Positions 53,860 through 64,000 of a stretch of DNA of 64,000 nt are shown piece after piece. The DNA lies in NCBI RefSeq assembly GCF_002879645.1, contig NZ_PNRE01000025.1:128585-192584 (forward strand), read 5' to 3'. The stretch comes from Halomonas heilongjiangensis (GTDB lineage Bacteria; Pseudomonadota; Gammaproteobacteria; Pseudomonadales; Halomonadaceae). Every line of letters begins with the position of its first letter. The first letter of the stretch is position 1. Position numbers and translations under genes: made by a program. Under the pieces are notes generated by a model, which ran no database searches, had not been told where the DNA came from, and saw only the letters and a program-made list of their open reading frames with translations.

Positions 53860-54969
53860 CTAGCCGCGATAATAGCCGGGCGCCACGAAGGGCATCTTGC
53901 TGACTGTCATCGGCAGGCGCTTGCCGCGCACCTCGGCGTAGACGGTGGTGCCCGGCTCGGCCGAGGAGATCGACACGTAGGCCATGGCGACCGGCCGACC
54001 CACGCCGGGGCCGAAGCCCCCCGAGGTCACCACGCCGAGGTGATGGCCGTTGGCGTCATAGAGCTCGGCGCCCTCGCGAACCGGCGCGCGCCCCTCGCCC
54101 AGCAGGCCCACGCGCTTGCGGCGGTGGTCCTTCGCCTCGATCTGATGCAGGATCAGGTCGGCCCCGGGGAAACCACCGGGCCGCACGCCGCCGCGACGGC
54201 GTGGCTTGCCGATGGCCCAGACCAGCCCCGCCTCCAGCGGCGTGGTGGTGGTGTCGATGTCATGCCCATAGAGGCACAGCCCGGCCTCCAGGCGCAGCGA
54301 GTCACGGGCACCGAGGCCGATCGCCTCGACCTCCTGCTCGGCCAGCAGCCGGCGGGCCAGGGCCTCGGTGGCATCGGCGGCCACCGAGATCTCGAAGCCA
54401 TCCTCGCCGGTATAACCGCTGCGACTGACCCACACCTCGAGGCCCGCGATCTCGAAGCGACCATGCTGCATGAAGACCATGTCACAGGCGTCCGGGCAGA
54501 GCCGCTGCATCACCGCCTTGGCCTCGGGGCCCTGCAGCGCCAGCAGGCCACGGTCGACCACCTCGACCTCGTGATCGGGCAGGCCACGCCGCAGGTGAGC
54601 GACGTCCTGATCCTTGCAGGCCGCATTGACCACCAGGTAGAGGTGATCGCCGGCGTTGACCACCATCAGGTCGTCGAGGATGCCCCCCTCCTCGCTGGTG
54701 AACAGCGCATAGCGTTGCATCCCCTCGGGCAGACCGACGACGTCCGCCGGCACCAGGGTCTCCAGCGCTTCGGCGGGAGACGGGCCACGCAGCAGGACCT
54801 GGCCCATGTGGGAGACATCGAACAGGCCACAGGCGCCACGGGTATGCTCGTGCTCCTTCTTGACACCGAGCGGATACTGCACCGGCATCTCGAAGCCGGC
54901 GAAGGGCACCAGCTTCGCGCCCAACTCCAGGTGCAGGTCATACAGCGGTGTTCGCTTGAGTTCGCTCAT
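53860..54969 (-). CDS. gcvT: Glycine cleavage system T protein (aminomethyltransferase)
   Basis: A 369-residue protein with the T-protein N-terminus TPLYDLHLELGAKLVPFAGFEMPVQY, FDVSHMGQV, SRSGYTGEDGFEI, LEAGLCLYGHD and the C-terminal barrel domain. It transfers the methylene group from the lipoylated H protein to tetrahydrofolate. It lies 50 bases downstream of the AGCS symporter gene in the same orientation and is divergent from gcvH-gcvP. Confidence 0.97.
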   Translation of the reverse strand: MSELKRTPLYDLHLELGAKLVPFAGFEMPVQYPLGVKKEHEHTRGACGLFDVSHMGQVLLRGPSPAEALETLVPADVVGLPEGMQRYALFTSEEGGILDDLMVVNAGDHLYLVVNAACKDQDVAHLRRGLPDHEVEVVDRGLLALQGPEAKAVMQRLCPDACDMVFMQHGRFEIAGLEVWVSRSGYTGEDGFEISVAADATEALARRLLAEQEVEAIGLGARDSLRLEAGLCLYGHDIDTTTTPLEAGLVWAIGKPRRRGGVRPGGFPGADLILHQIEAKDHRRKRVGLLGEGRAPVREGAELYDANGHHLGVVTSGGFGPGVGRPVAMAYVSISSAEPGTTVYAEVRGKRLPMTVSKMPFVAPGYYRG

Positions 54970-55019
54970 GTCGTTTCCTCATGGGTCATGGTGTCGTGGG
55001 GCACAACGCAGGCCGCTCT

Positions 55020-56423
55020 CTAGCGGTCGTGGTCCAGTTCCTCGCCCGGCAGGATCTCCTTGCCGTCGAAGTAATCGCGGGTCAGCTTGAACACCACCGG
55101 CGACAGCAGGGCCAGGGCGATCAGGTTGGGGATCGCCATCATGGCATTGAAGGTGTCCGCCATCAGCCAGATGAAGCCCAGCTGCGCCATGGCACCCAGT
55201 GGAATGGCCAGCACGAACAGCACCCGATAGAGCATGATGGAGCGGGTACCGAACAGGAACTGGAAGCACTTCTCGCCATAGAAGGACCAACCGAGGATGG
55301 TCGTGAAGGCGAAGACCGCCAGGGCCAGCGAGACGATCTGGTTGCCGAAGCCCGGCAACGCAGCGTCGAAGGAGAGCGCCGTCAGCGAGGCCCCCGCCTC
55401 CCCCTCGATCCACACCGTGGAGGTGAGGATGACCAGGGCGGTGATGGTGCAGACGATGATGGTGTCGATGAAGGTCCCGAGCATGGCGATCAGGCCTTGA
55501 CGTACCGGGTTCTTGGTCCTGGCCGCGGCGTGGGCGATGGGCGCACTGCCGAGCCCTGCCTCGTTGGAGAAGATGCCGCGGGCCACGCCGAAGCGAATCG
55601 CCGCCATCACGGCCGCCCCGGCGAAGCCACCGGCCGCCGCCATAGGATTGAAGGCGTAGTAGAAGATCAGGCGGAAGGCTTCGCCGATCTGGCCGGCATT
55701 GACGATCAGCACCAGCAGACCGGCAAGCACGTAGAGGATGCCCATGATCGGCACCAGCTTGCCCGCCACCCTGGCGATACGCTTGATGCCACCGAGAATC
55801 ACCGCACCGGCCAGCACCATGATCACGACACCGGTCAGCCAGTGGGGGATGTTGAAGGTCGAATCGAGAGCATCGGCCACCGAGTTGGACTGCACGGTAT
55901 TGCCGATGCCGAAGGCCGCCACGGCCCCGAAGAAGGCGAAGGCGCCCCCCAGCCATAGCCACTTCCTGCCCAGCCCGTTCTTGATGTAGAACATCGGCCC
56001 CCCGACATGGTAGCCGGTGCTGTCGGTCTCGCGGTAGCGCACGGCCAGCACCGCCTCGGCGAACTTGGTGGCCATGCCCACCAGGGCGGTGATCCACATC
56101 CAGAACACCGCCCCGGGGCCACCCAGGGCGATGGCCGTGGCCACCCCGGCGATGTTGCCGGTACCGATGGTGGCCGAAAGCGCCGTCATCAGGGCGTTGA
56201 AGGGCGAGATCTCCCCCTCTTCCTCCTTGGCCCTCTTCTCGCCCGGTGCCAGTTTGCGATCACGCCCCTGCCACATCAGACGGAAGCCCATGCCGAGCTT
56301 GCGGATCGGCATCAGCTTCAGGCCGATCTGCAGATAGAGGCCCACCCCGAGCAGCAGGATGAGCATCAGGGGGCCCCAGACCACGCTGTTGATGGCACCG
56401 AAGATACTGTTCAAGGTTTCCAC
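55020..56423 (-). CDS. AGCS-family sodium:alanine/glycine symporter
   Basis: A 467-residue membrane protein with about ten hydrophobic segments and the AGCS signatures SATIGTGNIAGVATAIALGGPGA, NEAGLGSAPIAHAAA, GGPMFYI and GWSFYGEKC. It imports alanine or glycine with sodium. GTG at 56423 is preferred because AAGGGAG lies six bases upstream; an earlier GTG would place this site inside the gene. Pairing with glycine cleavage genes suggests glycine uptake for catabolism. Confidence 0.93.
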   Translation of the reverse strand: METLNSIFGAINSVVWGPLMLILLLGVGLYLQIGLKLMPIRKLGMGFRLMWQGRDRKLAPGEKRAKEEEGEISPFNALMTALSATIGTGNIAGVATAIALGGPGAVFWMWITALVGMATKFAEAVLAVRYRETDSTGYHVGGPMFYIKNGLGRKWLWLGGAFAFFGAVAAFGIGNTVQSNSVADALDSTFNIPHWLTGVVIMVLAGAVILGGIKRIARVAGKLVPIMGILYVLAGLLVLIVNAGQIGEAFRLIFYYAFNPMAAAGGFAGAAVMAAIRFGVARGIFSNEAGLGSAPIAHAAARTKNPVRQGLIAMLGTFIDTIIVCTITALVILTSTVWIEGEAGASLTALSFDAALPGFGNQIVSLALAVFAFTTILGWSFYGEKCFQFLFGTRSIMLYRVLFVLAIPLGAMAQLGFIWLMADTFNAMMAIPNLIALALLSPVVFKLTRDYFDGKEILPGEELDHDR

Positions 56424-56648
56424 GAACGTCTCCCTTTTCACTTGTTGTTATGGCCTGCCACGCAGCGCCGCAGGCCAACCCGAGCAGGTGATCATCACGG
56501 CGAAAGCACTTGCGAACGGATGATCGATAGAATGAGCCCGCGTACCATAGCGGATCATGCCGTTATCACACCAGTCTCGTGGAACGCTGAGGCAGGCCTT
56601 CCCTCATCATGCTCCGGCGACCAGCGCCGGCCGATCGCGGAGAAAATA

Positions 56649-56664
56649 GTTTCCTATTGGAAAC
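56649..56664. promoter_or_regulatory. Palindromic candidate operator 1
   Basis: GTTTCCTATTGGAAAC is a palindrome with six-base arms. It resembles the site that overlaps the gcvH ribosome binding site, so both may bind the same unidentified regulator. Confidence 0.45.
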
Positions 56665-56949
56665 ACGCACTCTACCGGCCGCTCCCGCACCACGCAACCG
56701 CCTCGGCGCCAGGACCCGCAGCCGACGCCGCGCGGCTCCCCACCAGCGTAGTGAGTCGTGCCGCCATCTGTCGACTGGCCGTGCCGGCGCGCCGCTGCCC
56801 CGGGCCCGGGACAAGCCACTGGACGTCGCCGACTCGTCGAGCCACCCTGAGAGGCGGGTATTGCCCTGCAGGCGTCGCCTCCGGCAATGCCGAGGACGGA
56901 CTCGCCAAACGCCGCCAATGGCGTTAGCATTCGCGAAACCGGTAAACCT

Positions 56950-56965
56950 TTTTCGTATAGGAAAA
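56950..56965. promoter_or_regulatory. Palindromic candidate operator 2 overlapping gcvH ribosome site
   Basis: TTTTCGTATAGGAAAA is a near-palindrome that includes the AGGA of gcvH. It shares the TTTC-TAT-GGAAA pattern with the site at 56649. Binding here would block transcription or translation of gcvH. Confidence 0.45.
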
Positions 56966-56969
56966 CGTG

Positions 56970-57362
56970 ATGAGCTCAATCCCAGCCAACCTTCGTTATG
57001 CCGAAAGCCATGAATGGGTACTCGACAACGGCGACGGCACCGTGACCATCGGCATCACCGACCATGCCCAGGGAGCACTGGGCGACGTGGTCTTCGTCGA
57101 GCTCCCCGAGGTGGGGCGTGCCCTCGAACACAATGAGGAGTTCGGCGTGATCGAGTCGGTCAAGGCCGCCTCCGACCTCTATGCCCCCGTGGCCGGCGAG
57201 ATCGTCGAGGTCAACGAAGCCCTCGAGGATGCCCCCGAGACGGTCAACGAGTCGCCCTACGAGGATGGCTGGATCATGAAGGTCCGCATCACCGATGCCG
57301 CCGCCCTCGACGCCCTGCTCGATGCCGACGGCTACCAGGCCGTGACCGACGCCGACGACTGA
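56970..57362 (+). CDS. gcvH: Glycine cleavage system H protein
   Basis: A 130-residue lipoyl protein with [31 protein letters not shown], and the lipoylation Lys65 in ESVKAASD, then NESPYEDGW. It shuttles the aminomethyl group between P and T proteins. The ATG at 56970 has AGGA seven bases upstream; the GTG one codon earlier is less well placed. gcvP follows 96 bases later. Confidence 0.97.
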   Translation: MSSIPANLRYAESHEWVLDNGDGTVTIGITDHAQGALGDVVFVELPEVGRALEHNEEFGVIESVKAASDLYAPVAGEIVEVNEALEDAPETVNESPYEDGWIMKVRITDAAALDALLDADGYQAVTDADD

Positions 57363-57458
57363 TCTCTTCGCCGATCTCGCCCCCCGGCCACCGCGGCCGG
57401 GGACACTGCTTCGCCGACCGCCGCCGCTACGGCAGGTCCAGACTACACAGGGTGCTCC

Positions 57459-60353
<2,895 letters not shown>

Positions 60354-60368
60354 AGGCCATGACTGACG

Positions 60369-60394
60369 AGAGGCCCCACCACCGCGGGGCCTCT
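60369..60394. terminator. Stem-loop between convergent gcvP and lysR-type gene
   Basis: A nine-base-pair stem (AGAGGCCCC/GGGGCCTCT) with an eight-base loop lies 15 bases after the gcvP stop. The T-tract is short (TTC), but the position between convergent genes fits a two-way terminator. Confidence 0.6.
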
Positions 60395-60423
60395 TCGCCT
60401 GGCAGAGCGTCACGGCGCCCCGC

Positions 60424-61350
60424 CTAGCCGAAGCCCGGCTGCTCGCTGTAGCCGTAGAGCGCCTGGCGCCGCTGCTCGCGGAAGTCCTCCAGCAGGCGCG
60501 CATAGCGGCGCGGCATCTCGACCCCGGCGCGACTCACCAGGTGCAACGTCTCGTGGACCGGCACCGGCAGGTCGAGCTCCTTGACCTGGCGCTGCCAGGG
60601 CGAGGTCTCGAGCACCAGCCGCGAGACCACCGTGAACCCCAGGCCACGGGCCACGGCGTCCAGCACCATGCCCACCTCATTGGTGAACCCCTGGCGCCGG
60701 AAGTGGCTCATCGAACGGAACTCCGCCGGAAAGTTGCTGCGCAGCAGCGCCCCGGCATGGTTCATGCCTTCCGAATGGCTGATGAAGCCGATGCCCATCA
60801 GGTCGGCAAGGCCGCTCCCCGCAAAGTCGGCCGGCACCACCAGGCAGAGCGGCTCGCGGTGCCACGGCTCGATGTCCAGGTCGGGCTGCCTGACCTCTTC
60901 GGTGATGATGCCGAGATCGTAACGACCGCCCAGGACGTCCTGGGCGATCTCTTGGTTGAAGGCGAAGCTGTAGCTCACGGTCAGCCCGGGGTGCATCTGC
61001 TGCTGGCCGAGGATGAACGGATAGAGCATCAGCCCCACGCTGCCGGGCGAGGCCAGTCGGCAATCGCCGGAGAAGAGCGAGTCGGCATCGAGGGAGTGGC
61101 GGAACTGCTCGTGCTCGGCGAACAGCTTCAACGCATAGTCGTAGGCGCGACGCCCCGCCTCGGTGAGGGTGAAGCGGCGCCCGTGGCGATCGAGCAAGGG
61201 CTTGTCCAGGTACTGCTCGAGCTTGCGCACGTGCTGGCTGACCCCGGGCTGGGTCATCTCCAGCTGGCGGGCCGTGCGAGTGAAACTGCCGGTCTCGACC
61301 AGGGTGATGAAGGTACGGAAGTACAGGGCATTGAACATGGGGGGGGACAC
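60424..61350 (-). CDS. LysR-family transcriptional regulator
   Basis: A 308-residue regulator. The N-terminal winged helix-turn-helix has FRTFITLVETGSFTRTARQLEMTQPGVSQHVRKLEQYLDKPL; a LysR substrate-binding domain follows. Two starts are possible. GTG at 61350 has GAGTG upstream. ATG at 61338 has only a C8 run before it. The first is used. It is convergent with gcvP and divergent from ppnN. The target is unknown; ppnN is the nearest candidate. Confidence 0.92.
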   Translation of the reverse strand: MSPPMFNALYFRTFITLVETGSFTRTARQLEMTQPGVSQHVRKLEQYLDKPLLDRHGRRFTLTEAGRRAYDYALKLFAEHEQFRHSLDADSLFSGDCRLASPGSVGLMLYPFILGQQQMHPGLTVSYSFAFNQEIAQDVLGGRYDLGIITEEVRQPDLDIEPWHREPLCLVVPADFAGSGLADLMGIGFISHSEGMNHAGALLRSNFPAEFRSMSHFRRQGFTNEVGMVLDAVARGLGFTVVSRLVLETSPWQRQVKELDLPVPVHETLHLVSRAGVEMPRRYARLLEDFREQRRQALYGYSEQPGFG

Positions 61351-61503
61351 GTCACTCGCGGGAGCCGGCTAGCACGCATTCTACCAGCTCGCCTGCCCCG
61401 TCGCACCGCTGCGCGACGGCGACCGGCCATGGTAGCATCTTCACTGACACCCGGCCCGTGATGCCGGCCAAGCACGACTCCGTTCACGACAAGGACGCCC
61501 AGG

Positions 61504-62865
61504 ATGCCCGATACCATTTCCAGTACCATCTCGCCGGAAGGCAGCCTGGAGATACTCTCCCAGCACGAGGTCAGTCGCCTCCACGACACCTCCCGCAGCG
61601 GGCTGCACGACCTGCTGCGCCGCTGCGCCCTCGCCGTGCTCAACTGCGGCAACCCCACCGACGACAGCGTGGCGCTGATGGAGGCCTACCAGGACTTCGA
61701 CATCGAGGTGATCCCGCAGGACCGCGGCGTGCGCCTCAAGCTCACCAACGCCCCGGCCGAGGCCTTCGTCGACGGCAAGATGATCCGCGGCATCCGGGAG
61801 CACCTCTCGTCGATCCTGCGCGACATCGTCTACGTCTACAACGAGATCCAGACCCATCGACGCTTCGACCTCACCACCGGCGAGGGCACCACCAACGCGG
61901 TCTTCCATATCCTGCGCAAGGCCGGCACCCTGAAGCCGGGGCGCGACCCCAGCCTGGTGGTGTGCTGGGGCGGCCATTCGATCTCCCGGGAGGAGTACGA
62001 GTACAGCAAGGACGTGGGCTACCACCTGGGCCTGCGGGAGCTGGACATCTGCACCGGCTGCGGCCCCGGTGCCATGAAGGGACCCATGAAGGGCGCCAAC
62101 GTGGCCCACGCCAAGCAGCGCCGCCACCAGGGCCGCTACCTGGGTGTCTCGGAGCCCGGCATCATCGCCGCCGAGGCCCCCAATCCCATCGTCAACGAAC
62201 TGGTGGTGATGCCCGATATCGAGAAGCGCCTGGAAGCCTTCGTGCGCCTGGGCCACGGCATCATCGTCTTCCCCGGCGGCGTGGGCACCGCCGAGGAGAT
62301 CCTCTATCTGCTCGGCATCCTGCTGCACCCGCAGAACGGTGACATGGAGCTGCCGGTGATCTTCACCGGCCCCGCCGACTCCGCCGACTACTTCCGGCGC
62401 ATCGACGAGTTCCTGGTCTACACCCTGGGCGAGGAGGTGCGTCGGCTCTATCGCATCATCATCGACAACCCCACCGAGGTGGCGCGCACCATGCGCAAGG
62501 GAGTCGACACCGTCACCGACTATCGCAGGACCCGCCAGGATGCCTTCTACTACAACTGGCGACTGAACATCGACCGTCACTTCCAGGAGCCCTTCGCCCC
62601 CACCCACGAGGCGATGGCGGGGCTGGCCCTGCATCGCCAGCAGCCGGTGCACGAGCTGGCCGCCAACCTGCGCCGCGCCTTCTCGGGCATCGTCGCCGGC
62701 AACGTCAAGGAGCACGGAATTCGCGCCATCCAGGCCCATGGCCCCTTCGAGCTACATGCCGAACCGGAACTGATGACGCGTCTCGACGAGCTGCTCACCT
62801 CCTTCGTCGCCCAGGGTCGCATGAAGCTCGCCGGCGACTACGAGCCCTGCTACCGGCTGGCGTGA
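61504..62865 (+). CDS. ppnN: Pyrimidine/purine nucleotide 5'-monophosphate nucleosidase, LOG family
   Basis: A 453-residue protein matching PpnN (YgdH) in length and plan: an N-terminal helical domain ([11 protein letters not shown]), [12 protein letters not shown], a Rossmann-like LOG domain with [14 protein letters not shown] and [14 protein letters not shown], and the [17 protein letters not shown] motif, then a C-terminal domain. It splits nucleoside monophosphates to base and ribose-5-phosphate. AAGGA precedes the ATG. Confidence 0.93.
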   Translation: MPDTISSTISPEGSLEILSQHEVSRLHDTSRSGLHDLLRRCALAVLNCGNPTDDSVALMEAYQDFDIEVIPQDRGVRLKLTNAPAEAFVDGKMIRGIREHLSSILRDIVYVYNEIQTHRRFDLTTGEGTTNAVFHILRKAGTLKPGRDPSLVVCWGGHSISREEYEYSKDVGYHLGLRELDICTGCGPGAMKGPMKGANVAHAKQRRHQGRYLGVSEPGIIAAEAPNPIVNELVVMPDIEKRLEAFVRLGHGIIVFPGGVGTAEEILYLLGILLHPQNGDMELPVIFTGPADSADYFRRIDEFLVYTLGEEVRRLYRIIIDNPTEVARTMRKGVDTVTDYRRTRQDAFYYNWRLNIDRHFQEPFAPTHEAMAGLALHRQQPVHELAANLRRAFSGIVAGNVKEHGIRAIQAHGPFELHAEPELMTRLDELLTSFVAQGRMKLAGDYEPCYRLA

Positions 62866-62875
62866 CCCACGCCCC

Positions 62876-63244
62876 TCACGCCCTCTCGGCCCGCCACCAG
62901 AGCCAGAGGGCGTGGAGCAACAGGCCGAGGGTGGCGCCATGGGCGAGCAGCAGTTGCCAGCCGATCCAGTCGGTGAACAGGGCGTGCCAGGCGCCCATGC
63001 CGGCGAGCCCGGCCAGCAGGCTGAGGCCCAGCCGGCCCAGCAGGCCCGGCAAGCGCCGGCGCGCATCGCCGGCCAGCATCCGCCAGTGGATGAAGGCCAC
63101 CGCCGCCACCGCCACCACGGCGATCAGGATCAACGACAGCCGTGTCTCGTGACCGCCCACCAGGAAACGGGGCACGGTGGCCAGCATCAGCAGCACCAGG
63201 CCCAGCATCAGGCTGAGCCGCTCGGGGGTGGGGTTGGCCCCCAT
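62876..63244 (-). CDS. Small membrane protein, four predicted spans
   Basis: A 122-residue protein with hydrophobic segments at about 12-28, 35-53, 70-90 and 98-117, separated by short basic loops (RRRLPGLLGR). The family is not recognised. The ATG follows the flavodoxin stop by one base, so the two are co-transcribed. It is convergent with ppnN. Confidence 0.75.
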   Translation of the reverse strand: MGANPTPERLSLMLGLVLLMLATVPRFLVGGHETRLSLILIAVVAVAAVAFIHWRMLAGDARRRLPGLLGRLGLSLLAGLAGMGAWHALFTDWIGWQLLLAHGATLGLLLHALWLWWRAERA

Positions 63245-63245
63245 C

Positions 63246-63710
63246 TCAGGCCACCTTCAGCTGCTGGGTCTCGATCCACTCCTCGGCCCAGGGGAGCGCC
63301 TCGTCGTCGGCCATGAAGGTCTCCATGGCATCGACCTCGAGGCGCTCACCCAGGCGAAGCGCCCCCTGCCCCGCGAGCAGTTCATCGAGGCTGCGCCCCG
63401 CGCCACAGAAGGTATCACCGTAGGAGCTGTCGCCCAGGGCGATCAGCCCGTAGCGCAATCCGCTCAGCGACGGCGATTGCTCGTCGATGGCGCGCACGAA
63501 GGGCACGAAATTGCCGGGGTAGTCCCCGCTGCCGGTGGTGGAGACGCAGAACAGCGCCAGGTCGGTGGTCGACCCGGTCAGGTCCTCGAGGGTCGGCTGA
63601 TCGAAGATGGCCACCTCGTAGCCGGCCTGTTCGAACAACGGCTTGACCTGCTCCGCGACGTCCAGGGCGCCGCCGTACATGGTACCGACGAAGATCTTCA
63701 GCATGGGCAT
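63246..63710 (-). CDS. Flavodoxin (MioC-like)
   Basis: A 154-residue flavodoxin. The FMN phosphate loop is GTMYGGALDVAEQV, the 50s loop is STTGSGDYPGNF, and LIALGDSSYGDTFCGAG is the second FMN loop. Length and motifs fit MioC-type short-chain flavodoxins. ATG at 63710; a second ATG two codons later is possible. A small membrane protein follows immediately. Confidence 0.88.
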   Translation of the reverse strand: MPMLKIFVGTMYGGALDVAEQVKPLFEQAGYEVAIFDQPTLEDLTGSTTDLALFCVSTTGSGDYPGNFVPFVRAIDEQSPSLSGLRYGLIALGDSSYGDTFCGAGRSLDELLAGQGALRLGERLEVDAMETFMADDEALPWAEEWIETQQLKVA

Positions 63711-63900
63711 GTCTTGGATTTACCTGAGAATTCCGGTCGGATTTTAACATGCTGCCGGGTCGCGGCGCATCCCGACCGCGGTGACGGGCAGGGCCATCGC
63801 AGATAGCAGCGTTGCTCGGGGCTGATCCGCCGACAGGCCTGCGGCGACGGGTGGGACACCCGGCCGCAGCCGGCGCCCTGCACCGCGGGCCATGGCCGAG

Positions 63901-63906
63901 TATAAT
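63901..63906 (+). promoter_or_regulatory. Candidate -10 box for the gene at the window end
   Basis: A perfect TATAAT lies 33 bases upstream of an ATG. The hexamer 17 bases further upstream (CTGCAC) is a poor -35, so this is a candidate only. Confidence 0.45.
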
Positions 63907-63939
63907 GCTCGGGTTCTCTTCCCCCTGCACGGAGGCGAT

Positions 63940-64000
63940 ATGCAGCAGACCTTCGAGGCCTGGGTCACGCCGATCATGATCGGCGGCCTGATCCTCTTCA
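63940..64000 (+). CDS. Start of a probable membrane protein (3' end outside window)
   Basis: Twenty complete codons from an ATG with GGAGG five bases upstream. The product begins MQQTFEAWVTP and runs into a hydrophobic stretch (IMIGGLILF), suggesting a membrane protein. Too little is present to name a family. Confidence 0.6.
   Translation, partial: MQQTFEAWVTPIMIGGLILF

Larger units (their letters stand above)
56424..56969. other. Divergent regulatory region between AGCS symporter and gcvH
   Basis: About 546 bases without a convincing gene. It holds two related palindromes (56649-56664 and 56950-56965) and a short inverted repeat AACGCC/GGCGTT just upstream of gcvH. No convincing glycine riboswitch was found, and short frames here have no coding character. 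Confidence 0.6.

Noticed and set aside
56841..56900. Glycine-riboswitch-like words (CTCTCAGG on the minus strand, GCAAT and GGAC nearby) between the AGCS gene and gcvH
   Set aside because: The GCCGAAGG core and the partner GGAGAG strand are not present at proper spacing, and the segment is about 430 bases from the minus-strand gene.

Overview
The window looks like chromosomal DNA of a high-GC gammaproteobacterium, most likely of the Halomonas type. This is inferred from overall protein character and gene content; no rRNA or marker gene allows firmer placement. No tRNA, rRNA, insertion sequence or CRISPR array was seen. Most of the window is one very large ABC-transporter-type (group 2-like) capsule locus.

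Layout. (1) Positions 1-2743 (+): the end of a YjbG/GfcC-type gene and a YjbH-type outer-membrane gene, closed by a terminator. (2) 2996-17452 (+): a tightly overlapping set kpsC, kpsS, short-chain reductase, LTA-synthase-like sulfatase-fold enzyme, a 2474-residue fully reducing polyketide/fatty-acid synthase, and an alpha-oxoamine synthase. This resembles the Sinorhizobium rkp-1 set and probably makes a dedicated lipid on which the capsule is built. (3) 17587-53219 (-), read from 53.2 kb down: lipoprotein, kpsD-like, kpsM, kpsT, kpsE-like, rfbBDAC (dTDP-L-rhamnose), three sugar-transfer-type ATP-grasp genes, an enolase-superfamily gene, a run of cyanophycin-synthetase-like ATP-grasp genes, then five glycosyltransferases. 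The whole unit runs in one direction for about 35 kb, and an RfaH-type ops sequence lies just upstream of its first gene. (4) 53860-60353: glycine cleavage genes gcvT and an AGCS amino-acid symporter (-), divergent from gcvH-gcvP (+). (5) 60424-64000: a LysR regulator, ppnN nucleosidase, a small membrane protein, a flavodoxin, and the first codons of another gene.

The most unusual part is 26.7-44.6 kb: eleven adjacent genes carrying twelve ATP-grasp folds, several of them fused. One protein is ATP-grasp, then CapA (poly-gamma-glutamate capsule family), then ATP-grasp. Two others are ATP-grasp followed by an acylphosphatase domain, and one of these also has an enolase-like N-terminal domain. 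With the neighbouring enolase-superfamily protein, a TupA-like (teichuronopeptide-type) ATP-grasp and a 42-residue membrane peptide, this suggests ribosome-independent synthesis of a peptide or poly-amino acid that is joined to a rhamnose-containing capsule. That function is inference; the domain content is read directly from the sequence. The core of the block (about 28.7-36.6 kb) is visibly less GC-rich than its surroundings, which suggests acquisition by transfer.
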